A stretch of 64,000 nt of DNA from Oceanimonas baumannii (GCF_002245495.1 NZ_NQJF01000003.1:124001-188000), one strand, 5' to 3'; positions 8,059-21,838 are shown, counted from the first letter of the stretch. The notes: generated by a model from the sequence alone, not told the origin. Numbers and translations: made by a program.

Positions 8059-10251
8059 TCAGAACCGGTAGCTGGCAGAGAGCACAGCGGAACGACCATC
8101 ACCCAGCTCAACAGCCGAGCTGCGGTCATCCGAGCCATCCCTTCCGCGCACGCGCTCAACGTAATCCTCGTCAAACAGGTTATTCACATTCAGCTGCAGA
8201 CTGAAGGCATCGGTCACCTGATAAGACGCCATGGCATTATGCACCCAGTAGCTGTCGATTTTGGTATCGGAAGTGCCGGTCACAGAGCGGGAACCAACAT
8301 AGCGGGCACCATATCCCAGCTCTACCCCCGGCAGCACTTCATACGTAGTCCACAGGTTGGCACTGTTTCGCGGCGTGTTCTGCAGCTCCCGGCCAACCGC
8401 ATCAGGGTTCGTCACCGAGCTCAGGGTTTCACTGTCCAGCAGGGTATAGTTGGCAAACATTTTCCACTGTTCGGTCAGCTTACCGGTCAGTCCCAGTTCC
8501 GCACCCTGTACCCGCTGTTCACCGGCGTTATAAAGGACGTTGTTGGCGTCCTTTTCATTCACATTATTTTTATTGACCCGGAACAAGGCTGCATCCAGAC
8601 CCAGACGGCCATTCATCAGCTCCCACTTGGTGCCCAGCTCCCAGGTTTCGTTTTTCTCCGGAGACAAACTTTCCGCTCCAGGAGCGCCACGCAAAGGAAG
8701 GCGGCCAGAGGTGGCCAGCGCTTCGGCAGACGGGTTAAAAGAGGTGCCGTAGGCCAGATAAACACGGCCGTTGTCCGCAGGTTTGTACACGATACCGGCC
8801 CTGCCACTGAACATCTGGTCACTGGTTGAGGTGATCTTGTTGTTGCCCTTGGCGGAGGTTTCACCGGAAACCCAGTCATGACGCAGGCCCAGGCTCAGAT
8901 CCCACTGCGGATGCAGCGTAATGGTATCAAACACATACAGCGCACGGGTATTCAGTTCAGCCTCACTGCCGCCACTGTCCTTGTAATTGGCGGGGCCGGT
9001 CCAGGTGCCCGGTGGGTTATACAGATCAAAACCGTTGGCAGGATAATGAGCTCTCAGATTATAGCTGCCAGAAGTGAGATCATACGTTTCCCGGGAGATC
9101 TCGCCCCCAACCAGCATGTCATGCTTAAACCGCCCGGTGTCAAACTCAAAGGCGGCACTGGCCTGATTGACCCACAGCTCGGTCCGGACATCTCGGCGAT
9201 ATCCCTGAGGGCCTGCTGGCTGGTAATTCCCGCTGGGTACACCGGTCGTGTTGACGTGAGAGGCCGAAATGGTGGTATCCCGGTCAATCCGGCTGTAGCG
9301 GGTCTGGTTTTCAAGGCGAACCGTATCATTCAGCTTGTGTTCAAGTTTAAGCGTCACCGCATCGGACTGGATCTTTTCCTCGTCCAGGTTGCGCCAGCCA
9401 TAGTAGTTGTCCCGATCCACCCCGGCCAGTACCTTGCCGTCACGGGCCGGCAAGCCGTAGTCCGGCAGGTTATCGTCCTGCTGGTGGAAATAGCTCAGGG
9501 TTGCCCGGGTCTGCTCACTCAGACCAATGGTTACTGACGGTGCAATGCCAAAACGCTGACGATCGATATTATTACGGCCGGGAACATCGTTTTCATGCGC
9601 CATCAGGTTAATACGGGCGGCACTGTCCACACCGACCCCTTTCAGGGACTGGTTGGCATCCAGAGTCAGCCGGCGGTAGTTGTCGGTGCCCAGGCTGGCC
9701 CCTAATTCAGCGAAGTCACGCTGTTTGGGAGTTTTGCTCACCTGGTTGATGGCCCCGCCGGTGGTGCCGGCACCACCAAATACCGAGTTGGGCCCTTTGA
9801 GCACTTCTACCTGCTCAATGTTAAAAGTATCGGTGCGGTTGTTCTGACTGCTGTCACGCAGACCGTCAATCTGCATGTTGGAGTTAGCGCTGAAGCCACG
9901 GATGTTGATACTGTCACCAGAGCCGCCTCCACCCTCACCCGCAGCAAAGGTAATGCCGGATACGTTTGAAAGTACCTGACGCAAGCTCAGGGCCTGCTGT
10001 TCCTTGATCACTTTTTCGGGCACCACGGTTATGGTCTGGGGCGTATCCAGCAGTGGCTTCACGTACTTGGCAGAGGCAGAGGCATCGGTTTTATACTCCT
10101 GCTCACGCACATCCTTGACGGTCACGGTATCAAAACGGGTGACCTCCTGCTGCGCAGCGGCGGGCAGAGCCATACCAGCAACGGCCATGCCGACGGCAGA
10201 GCCCAGCATGGTTCTGGGAGGAAATGAGGTTGAGCGAATAAAAGTGCGCAC
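8059..10251 (-). CDS. fiu: TonB-dependent catecholate siderophore receptor (Fiu-like)
   Basis: This outer-membrane gated barrel of about 730 residues imports iron-siderophore complexes with TonB energy. A signal peptide ends near AAAQQ (residues 31-35); a TonB box DTVTV is at 41-45. The plug domain (LLDTPQTITVVPE, QIDGLRD, VEVLKGPNSVFGG) is followed by the barrel ending in Tyr-Arg-Phe. A TTG at 10257 is possible, but AAGGAG directly abuts it and is six bases before the GTG at 10251, which I prefer. Fur-like sites lie upstream. The neighbouring piuC matches E. coli fiu-ybiX; the exact ligand is inferred. Confidence 0.9.
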   Translation of the reverse strand: MRTFIRSTSFPPRTMLGSAVGMAVAGMALPAAAQQEVTRFDTVTVKDVREQEYKTDASASAKYVKPLLDTPQTITVVPEKVIKEQQALSLRQVLSNVSGITFAAGEGGGGSGDSINIRGFSANSNMQIDGLRDSSQNNRTDTFNIEQVEVLKGPNSVFGGAGTTGGAINQVSKTPKQRDFAELGASLGTDNYRRLTLDANQSLKGVGVDSAARINLMAHENDVPGRNNIDRQRFGIAPSVTIGLSEQTRATLSYFHQQDDNLPDYGLPARDGKVLAGVDRDNYYGWRNLDEEKIQSDAVTLKLEHKLNDTVRLENQTRYSRIDRDTTISASHVNTTGVPSGNYQPAGPQGYRRDVRTELWVNQASAAFEFDTGRFKHDMLVGGEISRETYDLTSGSYNLRAHYPANGFDLYNPPGTWTGPANYKDSGGSEAELNTRALYVFDTITLHPQWDLSLGLRHDWVSGETSAKGNNKITSTSDQMFSGRAGIVYKPADNGRVYLAYGTSFNPSAEALATSGRLPLRGAPGAESLSPEKNETWELGTKWELMNGRLGLDAALFRVNKNNVNEKDANNVLYNAGEQRVQGAELGLTGKLTEQWKMFANYTLLDSETLSSVTNPDAVGRELQNTPRNSANLWTTYEVLPGVELGYGARYVGSRSVTGTSDTKIDSYWVHNAMASYQVTDAFSLQLNVNNLFDEDYVERVRGRDGSDDRSSAVELGDGRSAVLSASYRF

Positions 10252-10267
10252 TGACAACTCCTTATCG

Positions 10268-10327
10268 GAATGAGATTATTGTTTATTTATTAACTACAAA
10301 CACCAAGGCAACTCATTCTCATTTAGT
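10268..10327 (-). promoter_or_regulatory. Fur-like operator region of fiu
   Basis: Two stretches resemble Fur boxes: AATGAGATTATT at about 10269 (plus strand) and AAATGAGAATGAG on the minus strand at 10309-10327. The region is strongly AT-rich and lies directly upstream of an iron receptor. Matches were judged by eye. Confidence 0.55.
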
Positions 10328-10413
10328 GTTTAATTTAGATCAATAGCGACACTTATTTTTGATGTTATTTGTTCACAATATGAGCCAGCAGGCTCCCTGG
10401 CCGGCGCAGACAT

Positions 10414-10441
10414 AAAAAAAGCCAGCCCGAAGGCTGGCTTT
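10414..10441 (-). terminator. Rho-independent terminator after acnB
   Basis: AAGCCAGCC and GGCTGGCTT form a stem with a short loop, followed on the minus strand by seven or more T. It begins 24 bases after the acnB stop. Confidence 0.9.
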
Positions 10442-10464
10442 TGATGCGTATTGTTCAGTCCGGC

Positions 10465-13062
10465 TTATACGGCCTGCTGAATGATCACAGTACCGGCTTT
10501 TTCAACATAGCTGTCCAGCTCGTCGAAGTTCAGGTAACGGTAGGTGTCGGCAGCAGTAGCGTTCAGCTCCTGGGCGTATTCCAGGTATTCGGCGACGGTC
10601 GGCAGCTTGCCGTGAATGGCAGCCACGGCGGCCAGCTCGGCAGAGGCCAGGTACACGTTGGCACCCTTGCCCAGACGGTTGGGGAAGTTACGGGTGGAGG
10701 TAGACACCACAGTGGTGTTATCCCCTACTCGTGCCTGGTTACCCATACACAGCGAGCAGCCCGGAATTTCGATACGGGCACCGACCCGGCCGAAAATACC
10801 GTAATAACCTTCGGCAGTGAGCTGATCCTTGTCCATCTTGGTCGGCGGTGCCACCCACAGACGGGTCGGCAGCTGGCCCTTGAAGCGATCAAGCAGCTTA
10901 CCGGCGGCACGGAAGTGACCGATGTTGGTCATACAGGAGCCGATGAAGATTTCATCGATGTTCTCACCGGTCACGTCAGACAGCAGACGGGCATCATCGG
11001 GATCGTTAGGTGCACACAGGATCGGCTGTTTGATCTCGCTCATGTCGATTTCCAGCACGTGAGCGTACTCGGCATCGGCATCGGCTTCCATCAGCTCGGG
11101 ATTGGCCAGCCACTCTTCCATGCCCTTGATGCGGCGCTCCAGGGTACGCTTGTCGCCGTAACCTTCGGCAATCATCCACTTCAGCATCACGATGTTGGAG
11201 TTCAGGTACTCGATGATCGGCTCTTTATCCAGCTTGATGGTACAACCGGCGGCGGAGCGCTCGGCGGTGGCATCAGCCAGTTCGAACGCCTGTTCCACTT
11301 TCAGCTGGGGCAGACCTTCGATTTCCAGCACCCGGCCGGAGAATTCGTTGATCTTGCCTTCCTTGGCCACGGTCAGCAGACCGTTCTGAATGCCGTAGTA
11401 AGGAATGGCGTGTACCAGATCGCGCAGGGTGATGCCGGGCTGCATTTCGCCCTTGAAGCGCACCAGCACGGATTCCGGCATGTCCAGCGGCATCACGCCG
11501 GTAGCAGCGGCAAACGCCACCAGACCGGAGCCCGCCGGGAAGGAGATACCGATGGGGAAACGGGTGTGGGAGTCACCGCCGGTACCCACGGTATCGGGCA
11601 GCAGCATGCGGTTCAGCCAGGAGTGAATAACGCCGTCGCCCGGACGCAGAGACACACCGCCACGGTTCATGATGAAATCGGGCAGGGTGTGATGGGTGGT
11701 CACGTCTACCGGCTTGGGATAAGCAGCGGTGTGACAGAAGGACTGCATGGTCAGGTCGGCGGAGAAGCCCAGACAGGCCAGATCTTTCAGCTCGTCACGG
11801 GTCATCGGGCCAGTGGTGTCCTGAGAGCCCACGGTGGTCATTTTCGGCTCGCAGTACTGACCGGGGCGAACGCCGGTCACACCGCAGGCCTTGCCGACCA
11901 TCTTCTGAGCCAGGGTGTAACCCTTGCCGGAATCGGCTACCGGAGCCGGGCGCTTGAATACATCGGAGGCAGCCAGTCCCAGCGCTTCACGGGCCTTGTC
12001 GGTCAGACCGCGGCCGATAATCAGCGGAATACGGCCGCCGGCGCGGACTTCGTCCAGAAGCACGTCGGTCTTCAGTTTGAAGGTGCTGATCACCTCATCG
12101 CTGCCGTGACGGCAGATTTTGCCCTCGTAGGGATAGATATCGATCACGTCGCCGGTATTCAGCTTGGTAACGTCACACTCGATGGGCAGGGCGCCGGCAT
12201 CTTCCATGGTATTGAAAAAGATGGGAGCGATTTTACCGCCGATACAGATGCCGCCGGCACGCTTGTTGGGCACGAACGGAATGTCGTCACCCATGTGCCA
12301 CAGCACGGAGTTGGTGGCAGACTTACGGCTGGAACCGGTGCCAACCACGTCGCCCACGTAGGCCAGCGGGTAACCTTTTTCCTTCAGCGCTTCAATGGCC
12401 TTGATCGGGCCGATCACGCCTTCATCGTCGGGCTCAATGCCGGGACGGGCGTTTTTCAGCATGGCCTGAGCATGCAGCGGAATGTCAGGGCGGGACCAGG
12501 CATCCTGAGCCGGCGACAGATCGTCAGTGTTGGTTTCGCCAGGCACCTTGAACACGGTCATGGTGATCTTGTCGGCCAACGGGGCGCGCTCCAGGAACCA
12601 TTCGGCATCGGCCCAGGACTGCATCACCTGTTTGGCAAATTCGTTACCAGCCTTGGCTTTTTCGTCCACATCGTGGAAAGCGTCAAACATCAGCAGGGTA
12701 TGGCTCAGGGCCTTAGCGGCAATAGGAGCCAGGGCATTTACGTCCAGCAGCTCGATCAGGGGGGCAATGTTGTAGCCACCCTGCATGGTACCCAGCAGCT
12801 CGGTAGCCTGCTCGGCAGATACTACGGGAGAACTCACCTCACCCTTGGCCACGGCGGCAAGAAAACCGGCCTTAACATAGGCAGCTTCGTCAACACCAGG
12901 GGGAATGCGGGTAGAAAGGAGTTCGTAGAGGAAGGATTCTTCGCCGGCAGGCGGGTTTTTGAGTAATTCAACCAGGGCGGCAACTTGCTCTGCGTCGAGC
13001 GGTTTGGCAACCACTCCCTCTGCGGCACGTTCTTCGACGTGTTTACGATAGGCTTCAAGCAC
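10465..13062 (-). CDS. acnB: Aconitate hydratase B
   Basis: This 865-residue TCA-cycle enzyme interconverts citrate and isocitrate and has the same length as E. coli AcnB. The three [4Fe-4S] cysteines are in place: one in [12 protein letters not shown] near 710, and two in [11 protein letters not shown] with the second at Cys772. The start is GTG at 13062, seven bases after a GAGGA site. It has its own terminator. The 214-base upstream gap contains a GGCGTC/GACGCC hairpin in the predicted leader (13124-13140) and an AT-rich promoter region. Confidence 0.98.
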   Translation of the reverse strand: MLEAYRKHVEERAAEGVVAKPLDAEQVAALVELLKNPPAGEESFLYELLSTRIPPGVDEAAYVKAGFLAAVAKGEVSSPVVSAEQATELLGTMQGGYNIAPLIELLDVNALAPIAAKALSHTLLMFDAFHDVDEKAKAGNEFAKQVMQSWADAEWFLERAPLADKITMTVFKVPGETNTDDLSPAQDAWSRPDIPLHAQAMLKNARPGIEPDDEGVIGPIKAIEALKEKGYPLAYVGDVVGTGSSRKSATNSVLWHMGDDIPFVPNKRAGGICIGGKIAPIFFNTMEDAGALPIECDVTKLNTGDVIDIYPYEGKICRHGSDEVISTFKLKTDVLLDEVRAGGRIPLIIGRGLTDKAREALGLAASDVFKRPAPVADSGKGYTLAQKMVGKACGVTGVRPGQYCEPKMTTVGSQDTTGPMTRDELKDLACLGFSADLTMQSFCHTAAYPKPVDVTTHHTLPDFIMNRGGVSLRPGDGVIHSWLNRMLLPDTVGTGGDSHTRFPIGISFPAGSGLVAFAAATGVMPLDMPESVLVRFKGEMQPGITLRDLVHAIPYYGIQNGLLTVAKEGKINEFSGRVLEIEGLPQLKVEQAFELADATAERSAAGCTIKLDKEPIIEYLNSNIVMLKWMIAEGYGDKRTLERRIKGMEEWLANPELMEADADAEYAHVLEIDMSEIKQPILCAPNDPDDARLLSDVTGENIDEIFIGSCMTNIGHFRAAGKLLDRFKGQLPTRLWVAPPTKMDKDQLTAEGYYGIFGRVGARIEIPGCSLCMGNQARVGDNTTVVSTSTRNFPNRLGKGANVYLASAELAAVAAIHGKLPTVAEYLEYAQELNATAADTYRYLNFDELDSYVEKAGTVIIQQAV

Positions 13063-13276
13063 GACTGTATCCTCTTATTATCATTCGCCACCACGGGCGT
13101 AAATGTCCTTGGTAGGGGGCTTTGGCGTCGTTTAGACGCCGCAAAAGTATATTAGTTTTAACCCTGAATTAAAATCCGGCCTGCTCGCACTTTGGTCGAA
13201 TATTTGATTAACGCCATGTTTTGAATGGTATTTCAGTGCATAAACCACAAATTTTAAATTCAACAAACCGTTAACA

Positions 13277-15517
13277 TTAAAAGCTGAACAGGTTGCCAAA
13301 ATACAGATAAACGCTGCTTTTATCTCCCTCAGCCTGACCAAATGCCAGATAGAGCGGCCCCCAGTTGGTGTCTACACCAACGAAAATGCTGCCAGCGGTG
13401 GTCGACTTATCCCAGCCCACATCAGCACCAGAGTTCCATACTCCGCCGCGCTCCAGAGACGCCCCCAGATACACCGGGGAACGGAAGGCACCGAAGTCGT
13501 TATCAAGCCACCGGTAGTGATAAAGCAGCCCGGCCAGGCCACTGTAGCGTCCGCTGAGCTGATCACTCTGATAACCGGAAAGGTTGAACAACCCTCCCAG
13601 ACTGCGGGCAAACACCGGCAGCGGCTGCTCCGCGGTAGAGCCGCCCAGCACCAGTTTGGAAATCAGCGTGTGACGACCGGCATTCCAGGGGCGCAGCCAG
13701 TCCAGCTCGTAGTCGAGGCCGGAGACATTTTCCTGTTCACCCTGCCCTTCCAGCCGGTTACGGTAATATCCCAGTGTCAGCTCTGCACTCTCCCCACGGG
13801 TAGGGAAAAACACATTGTCCAGGGTGTCGTGGGTCAAGCGCAGGTAAGGCCCGGTCGAAAAGACATCCATCTTGCCTTCCAGATTGCGTGCTTCTATGCT
13901 GCCGGCCAGTCCCTGAACCCCGAATGCCAGCTCACTCCAGGGATGGAGGTTGTAGCCCAGCTCACTCAGCAGACTCCAGGTGGCATAGTCAAAGTCCAGG
14001 GTGGTCAGCCGGCCAAACTGCTCAAAGCTCTCTTCTCCTGGCTCAACAAAAAAAGTGCGCCGGCGCTTTTCATACTCTCCCCGGACTTTCCAGAACAGGT
14101 CGTAATCGGTATCCAGCGGGGTGTAGAATTCGGTCGCCAGCAGCTTGTTGCTGCCCAGCGTCACTTCGGCCAGCCATTCTCCTCCCAGCATATTAATATT
14201 GGTGCGTCGAAACTGAGCCCCGATCTCATAACTGGTGCGGCTGGAAAAATCATCCTCCAGCGCAAACTTGAGATCCACAAAGCCCGGACCCCACCCCTTT
14301 TCCGTGGTTTGTACCGTCAGTATCTGTTCGCCGTCGCGCTCCTCAATGCGATAGCTGACCTGCTCAAACGCATCCAGGGCATAAAGCCGGCGAACGCCCT
14401 GCTCCAGCTCTTCGGTCTGATGAAACTCACCAGGCCTGAGCCCCAGTACATCCCGGATCACGGCTTCATTCAGGCTGGCATTGCCCTCCACTTCCACCTT
14501 ATCAAGAAATACCGCATCACTGCGCTGCAGCCGGGCACGCCGGTCCAGCTTGTGGTGCTGGTAATCCGCGTACTCCTGCTCGGTTACGGACAACGCCAGC
14601 AGCCGGGGCAACATGGCCGTGGCAGCCACTTCTCCCCGGTGAATCGCTTCCGGCATCTGGTTAAAGTCCCCCACCCCGATGCCGGCAATATCCGGGGTGA
14701 GCAGCACATCTTCGTCACCAAGCAGGGTCTTTTGCCGTTCGGTACCGGCCCGGGTGAGGTAATTGGTCAGCTGAGTGACCATGGCCAGAGCGCTGTCGAG
14801 CTGTTCCCTTGGCAACATCGCATCACCAATGTCGACGGCAATCACCACGTCCGCCCCCAGCTCTTTGGCCACATCTACCGGCAGGTTATTGACCACACCG
14901 CCGTCCGCCAGCAATTTGCCGTTCAGATCCACCGGCTGCAGCACCCCGGGTACCGACATAGAGGCCTGCATGGCGGTAGCAAGATGGCCACGCTTCAGCA
15001 CCACCGGCGTCATGGTTTCCATATCGGTAGCCACCGCCCGGTAAGGGATAGGTAATTGATCGAAGTTCTTCAGCCTTGGAATGGTCAGGGTACTGCGCCG
15101 GAGCAAAGCCCCCAGTGACTGGCCCTGGAAAAAACCGCCAGGCAGGCTGAGTTGCCATTTATCATTCAGGCCAATATCGGTACGCAGCAGAAATTCATCA
15201 TTCTGGCGCTTACGCCGTAATGACAGTTCATCCCGCCCGACCTTGTCCTGATAGCCCTGGTTCCAGTCCAGCGCCAGCAGCTGATGCTCCAGCTCAGCGG
15301 CATTCAGGCCCAGCGCATACATGCCCGCCACATAGGCCCCCATGCTGGTACCGGTGACGATATCCACGGGAATGCGGTGCTGCTCCAGCACCCGCAGCAC
15401 GCCCACATGGGCAGCGCCCTTAGCCCCGCCTCCGCTCAGCACCAGCGCCACCCGCGGGCGCTCGGCCAGGGCCGGCAACGACAATAACAGGGTTAGCAGC
15501 AACAAATAACGGCGCAT
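13277..15517 (-). CDS. Patatin-like phospholipase with POTRA and outer-membrane barrel (PlpD/type Vd secretion family)
   Basis: This 746-residue protein starts with a signal peptide (MRRYLLLLTLLLSLPALA). A patatin domain follows with oxyanion loop SGGGAKGA (about 28-35), nucleophile Ser58 in GTSMG and catalytic Asp205 in ADGG. Around residues 330-400 is a POTRA-like region (VEVEGNASLNEAVIRDVLGLRPGE), then an Omp85-type barrel ending in Phe. This is the PlpD arrangement, in which the barrel carries the lipase domain to the surface. A longer reading to 15616 would hide the signal peptide, so I chose the ATG at 15517 despite a weak ribosome site. Lipase activity and surface release are inferred. 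Confidence 0.88.
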   Translation of the reverse strand: MRRYLLLLTLLLSLPALAERPRVALVLSGGGAKGAAHVGVLRVLEQHRIPVDIVTGTSMGAYVAGMYALGLNAAELEHQLLALDWNQGYQDKVGRDELSLRRKRQNDEFLLRTDIGLNDKWQLSLPGGFFQGQSLGALLRRSTLTIPRLKNFDQLPIPYRAVATDMETMTPVVLKRGHLATAMQASMSVPGVLQPVDLNGKLLADGGVVNNLPVDVAKELGADVVIAVDIGDAMLPREQLDSALAMVTQLTNYLTRAGTERQKTLLGDEDVLLTPDIAGIGVGDFNQMPEAIHRGEVAATAMLPRLLALSVTEQEYADYQHHKLDRRARLQRSDAVFLDKVEVEGNASLNEAVIRDVLGLRPGEFHQTEELEQGVRRLYALDAFEQVSYRIEERDGEQILTVQTTEKGWGPGFVDLKFALEDDFSSRTSYEIGAQFRRTNINMLGGEWLAEVTLGSNKLLATEFYTPLDTDYDLFWKVRGEYEKRRRTFFVEPGEESFEQFGRLTTLDFDYATWSLLSELGYNLHPWSELAFGVQGLAGSIEARNLEGKMDVFSTGPYLRLTHDTLDNVFFPTRGESAELTLGYYRNRLEGQGEQENVSGLDYELDWLRPWNAGRHTLISKLVLGGSTAEQPLPVFARSLGGLFNLSGYQSDQLSGRYSGLAGLLYHYRWLDNDFGAFRSPVYLGASLERGGVWNSGADVGWDKSTTAGSIFVGVDTNWGPLYLAFGQAEGDKSSVYLYFGNLFSF

Positions 15518-15637
15518 GGCAATCCGGTAACAACGTAGCGAACAGAGCCTACATTGTATGACGCGGAGCAATAAATAGGGAGAGCCCGGCACATTACTGA
15601 AGACAGTGACAGACACAGGGCTGCCAGCCCCTTAAAT

Positions 15638-15663
15638 AAAAACGCCCGGCTAACAAGCCGGGC
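15638..15663 (-). terminator. Rho-independent terminator after lpdA
   Basis: GCCCGGCT and AGCCGGGC pair around AACA; the minus strand continues with TTTTTATTT. It starts 28 bases beyond the lpdA stop. Confidence 0.9.
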
Positions 15664-15691
15664 GCACATACTACTGGCAGTAAGAAGAGAT

Positions 15692-17119
15692 TTACTTCTT
15701 CTTCTTGGCCTTGGGGTTCGGCATATCGGTGATGGAGCCTTCGAACACTTCGGCAGCCATACCCACAGACTCGTGCAGAGTCGGGTGAGCATGAATGGTC
15801 AGCGCGATGTCTTCGGCGTCGGCACCCATTTCGATGGCCAGACCAATTTCACCCAGCAGTTCACCCGCGTTGGTACCGATGGTGGCACCACCCAGTACGC
15901 GATGAGTGTCCTTGTCAAAGATCAGCTTGGTCATACCGTAGGAAGAGTCGGACGCAATAGCGCGGCCAGACGCAGCCCAGGGGAAAGAAGCCACTTCAAA
16001 GTTCAGGCCTTGTTCCTTGGCTTCCTTCTCGGTCACACCTACCCATGCCACTTCCGGCTCGGTGTAGGCGATGGACGGGATCACTTTCGGATCGAAGTAG
16101 TGCTTCATGCCAGCGATAACTTCGGCCGCCACGTGACCTTCGTGCACACCTTTGTGCGCCAGCATCGGCTGACCCACGATGTCGCCGATGGCGTAGATGT
16201 GCGGCACATTGGTGCGCAGCTGCTTGTCGACGTTGATGAAACCACGCTCGTCCACGTTAACACCGGCCTTGTCGGCATCCAGGGACTTGCCGTTGGGAGT
16301 ACGGCCGATGGCCACCAGCACGGCGTCATAAACGTTGGTAACGGTCTCGCCTTTCTTGTCTTCCATGGTGACGTGAATGCCATCATCTTTGGCTTCAACA
16401 GCGGTCACCTTGGTTTCCAGCATCAGGTTGAACTTGTTCTTCACCTGCTTGGTGAAGATCCTGATGATGTCTTTGTCGGCAGCCGGGATCACCTGGTCGA
16501 ACATTTCAACCACGTCGATTTTGGAGCCCAGAGAGTGGTACACGGTACCCATTTCCAGACCGATAATACCGCCACCCATTACCAGCAGCTTCTCGGGCAC
16601 TTCTTTCAGCTCGAGCGCATCGGTAGAGTCCCACACGCGGGGATCTTCATGGGGAATGAAAGGCAGCTGGATCGGACGTGAACCAGCTGCAATGATGGCG
16701 TTGTCGAAGTTGACGGTAGTACTGCCACTCTCGCCTTCCACCACCAGGGTGTTGGCGCCGGTGAACTTGGCGACACCGTTAACCACCTTGACCTTACGCA
16801 TCTTGGCCATGCCGCCCAGACCCTGGGTCAGCTGACCGATAACCTTTTCTTTGTGCGCGCGGATCTTGTCGATGTCGATCTGCGGCTCACCAAAGGTCAC
16901 GCCGTGGCTGGCCATGATCTTGGATTCTTCAATCACCTTGGCGATATGCAGCAGTGCCTTGGACGGGATACAACCCACGTTCAGACATACACCGCCCAGA
17001 GTGGAATAACGCTCAACGATAACGGTTTCCAGGCCCAGATCGGCGGCACGGAAAGCGGCGGAATAGCCGGCAGGGCCCGCGCCCAGAACCACAACCTGAG
17101 CTTTGACTTCTTGACTCAT
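15692..17119 (-). CDS. lpdA: Dihydrolipoyl dehydrogenase (E3)
   Basis: This 475-residue FAD enzyme reoxidises dihydrolipoamide in pyruvate and 2-oxoglutarate dehydrogenase. The N-terminal FAD motif is VLGAGPAGYSAAF. Redox cysteines Cys45 and Cys50 lie in GGVCLNVGCIPSK. The NAD-binding motif VMGGGIIGLEMG is around 180. The catalytic dyad is in HAHPTLHES near the end, and the tail is PKAKKKK. It follows aceF after a 152-base gap containing a terminator, so it is partly separated from the pdhR-aceEF transcript and probably has its own promoter, as it serves several complexes. Confidence 0.98.
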   Translation of the reverse strand: MSQEVKAQVVVLGAGPAGYSAAFRAADLGLETVIVERYSTLGGVCLNVGCIPSKALLHIAKVIEESKIMASHGVTFGEPQIDIDKIRAHKEKVIGQLTQGLGGMAKMRKVKVVNGVAKFTGANTLVVEGESGSTTVNFDNAIIAAGSRPIQLPFIPHEDPRVWDSTDALELKEVPEKLLVMGGGIIGLEMGTVYHSLGSKIDVVEMFDQVIPAADKDIIRIFTKQVKNKFNLMLETKVTAVEAKDDGIHVTMEDKKGETVTNVYDAVLVAIGRTPNGKSLDADKAGVNVDERGFINVDKQLRTNVPHIYAIGDIVGQPMLAHKGVHEGHVAAEVIAGMKHYFDPKVIPSIAYTEPEVAWVGVTEKEAKEQGLNFEVASFPWAASGRAIASDSSYGMTKLIFDKDTHRVLGGATIGTNAGELLGEIGLAIEMGADAEDIALTIHAHPTLHESVGMAAEVFEGSITDMPNPKAKKKK

Positions 17120-17240
17120 GGTGACCTCAATTATGATTTTTCAGCCCTGTTCAGGCAGTGACGGCCGGAGCACCAGACTCAAGACGGCCACTACGATACA
17201 AACGGGCAAAAGTTTACTGTTCTGTTATCAAAAAGAAAGT

Positions 17241-17265
17241 AAAAAGGCAGGCTTATGCCTGCCTT
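17241..17265 (-). terminator. Terminator between aceF and lpdA
   Basis: AAGGCAGGC and GCCTGCCTT form a nine-pair stem with a four-base loop, followed on the minus strand by TTTTT. It lies seven bases after the aceF stop. Confidence 0.85.
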
Positions 17266-17271
17266 GTCACA

Positions 17272-19167
17272 TTAAAGGGCCAGACGACGAAGGTCGCTCA
17301 GCACCCCACTCAGCATAGTGATGAAACGGGCACCATCGGCACCGTCGATCACCCGGTGGTCATAGGACAGCGCCAGCGGCTGGATCAGGCGAGGCTCAAA
17401 TTCCTTGCCGTTCCATACCGGCTTGATGCTGGACTTGGACACACCCAGAATGGCCACTTCAGGCGCATTCACGATGGGGGTGAACTGGGTGCCACCGATA
17501 CCGCCCAGAGACGAGATGGTGAAACAACCCCCCTGCATGTCGGCAGCGGTCAGCTTGCCGGCACGGGCCTTCTTGGAGATTTCTCCCAGCTCGATGGCCA
17601 GCTCACGAATGCCTTTCTTGTTAACATCGCGAACAACCGGCACTACCAGACCGTTGGGGGTATCCACCGCCACACCGATATGCACGTATTTCTTCATCAC
17701 CAGACTCTGGCCGTCTTCCGACAGGGAAGAGCAGAACTTGGGGAAGGCTTCCAGTGCCTTGGCGGCAGCCTTCATGATGAAGATCAGCGGGGAAATCTTG
17801 TAACCCAGCTTCTGCTTCTCGGCGATGGCGTTCTCGGTTTTGCGGAACGCTTCCAGCTCGGTGATATCGGTCTCGTCGAACTGGGTCACGTGCGGGATCT
17901 TGACCCAGTTGCGGTGCAGGTTCGGACCGGAGATCTTCTGAATACGGGTCAGGGCCACTTCTTCTACTTCACCAAACTTGGCAAAGTCGACCTTCGGCCA
18001 GGCCAGCACTTCCAGACCGTTGCCGGCCACGGCAACGCCGGCAGGCTGGCTTTCAACGCGCTTGATGATGCCCTTGACGTAATTTTGTACGTCTTCCTTC
18101 AGGATGCGCTGCTTGGGACCGGTCGCGGCAACCTTGGACAGGTCAACACCGAATTCACGGGCCAGGCGGCGAACCACCGGCGTGGCATGCACGTAGGCGT
18201 TGTTTTCAACGAACTCGCCCTTGGCAGCAGGAGCAGCAGCGGCGGGCGCGGCAGCAGCCGGGGCAGCCTTGGGCGCAGCCGGAGCGGCGGCAGGAGCCGG
18301 GGCAGCAGCGGCAGCCGGCGCGGCGCCAGCCACTTCGAATACCATCACCAGGGAGCCGGTGGAAACCTTGTCACCGGTGGCAACCTTGATTTCCTTGACC
18401 ACACCGGCGAACGGCGCAGGCACTTCCATGGAGGCCTTGTCGCCTTCCACGGTCAGGATGGACTGTTCGGCTTCAACCTTGTCGCCAACGGCAACCATTA
18501 CTTCGGTAACTTCAACTTCGTCACCGCCGATGTCGGGCACGTTCACGTCTTTGGCAGCAGCGGCGGCCGGAGCGGCAGCAGCAGCCGGAGCGGCTTCAAC
18601 CGGGGCAGCGGCAGCCGGGGCGGCACCACCGGCCACTTCAAATACCATGATCAGGGAGCCGGTATTGACCTTGTCACCCACGGCAGTCTTGATCTCGACA
18701 ACCTTGCCGGCGAACGGCGCAGGTACTTCCATGGAGGCCTTGTCGCCTTCCACGGTGATCAAGGTCTGCTCTTCCTCAACGGTGTCGCCCACGGCCACGG
18801 CAATTTCGGTCACTTCAACCTCGTCACCGCCGATGTCCGGCACATTCACTTCTTTCTGCGCGCTGGCAGTCGCAGCCGGAGCGGCGGCGGCAGGAGCTTC
18901 GGCCGCCGGGGCCTCAGCCGGGGCGGCAGCGCCGCCCTCTGCTTCGAATACCATGATCAGGCTGCCGGTGTTGACCTTGTCGCCCACGGCAATCTTGATT
19001 TCCTTGACCACGCCGGCGGCGGGGGCAGGCACTTCCATGGAGGCTTTGTCGCCTTCCACGGTGATCAGAGACTGTTCTTCCTCAACCTTGTCGCCCACGG
19101 CAACCAGGATCTCGGTCACTTCAACCTCGTCCGCGCCGATATCCGGCACCAGAATATCTTTAGACAT
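17272..19167 (-). CDS. aceF: Pyruvate dehydrogenase E2, dihydrolipoyl acetyltransferase, three lipoyl domains
   Basis: This 631-residue core of the pyruvate dehydrogenase complex has three tandem lipoyl domains with GDKASME lysines at residues 41, 143 and 244, joined by Ala/Pro linkers. A peripheral-subunit-binding domain ([24 protein letters not shown], about 330-360) follows, then the acetyltransferase domain with catalytic His604 and Asp608 in DHRVIDG. The three-domain form matches E. coli. It starts 10 bases after aceE, with AGGGG before the ATG. The near-identical lipoyl modules make it prone to internal recombination (inference). Confidence 0.98.
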   Translation of the reverse strand: MSKDILVPDIGADEVEVTEILVAVGDKVEEEQSLITVEGDKASMEVPAPAAGVVKEIKIAVGDKVNTGSLIMVFEAEGGAAAPAEAPAAEAPAAAAPAATASAQKEVNVPDIGGDEVEVTEIAVAVGDTVEEEQTLITVEGDKASMEVPAPFAGKVVEIKTAVGDKVNTGSLIMVFEVAGGAAPAAAAPVEAAPAAAAAPAAAAAKDVNVPDIGGDEVEVTEVMVAVGDKVEAEQSILTVEGDKASMEVPAPFAGVVKEIKVATGDKVSTGSLVMVFEVAGAAPAAAAAPAPAAAPAAPKAAPAAAAPAAAAPAAKGEFVENNAYVHATPVVRRLAREFGVDLSKVAATGPKQRILKEDVQNYVKGIIKRVESQPAGVAVAGNGLEVLAWPKVDFAKFGEVEEVALTRIQKISGPNLHRNWVKIPHVTQFDETDITELEAFRKTENAIAEKQKLGYKISPLIFIMKAAAKALEAFPKFCSSLSEDGQSLVMKKYVHIGVAVDTPNGLVVPVVRDVNKKGIRELAIELGEISKKARAGKLTAADMQGGCFTISSLGGIGGTQFTPIVNAPEVAILGVSKSSIKPVWNGKEFEPRLIQPLALSYDHRVIDGADGARFITMLSGVLSDLRRLAL

Positions 19168-19177
19168 GTGTTACCCC

Positions 19178-21838
<2,661 letters not shown>

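Noticed and set aside
10441-12966. 841-codon open frame opposite acnB
   Set aside because: It is antisense to a complete acnB, has no family resemblance, and is explained by codon bias in GC-rich DNA.
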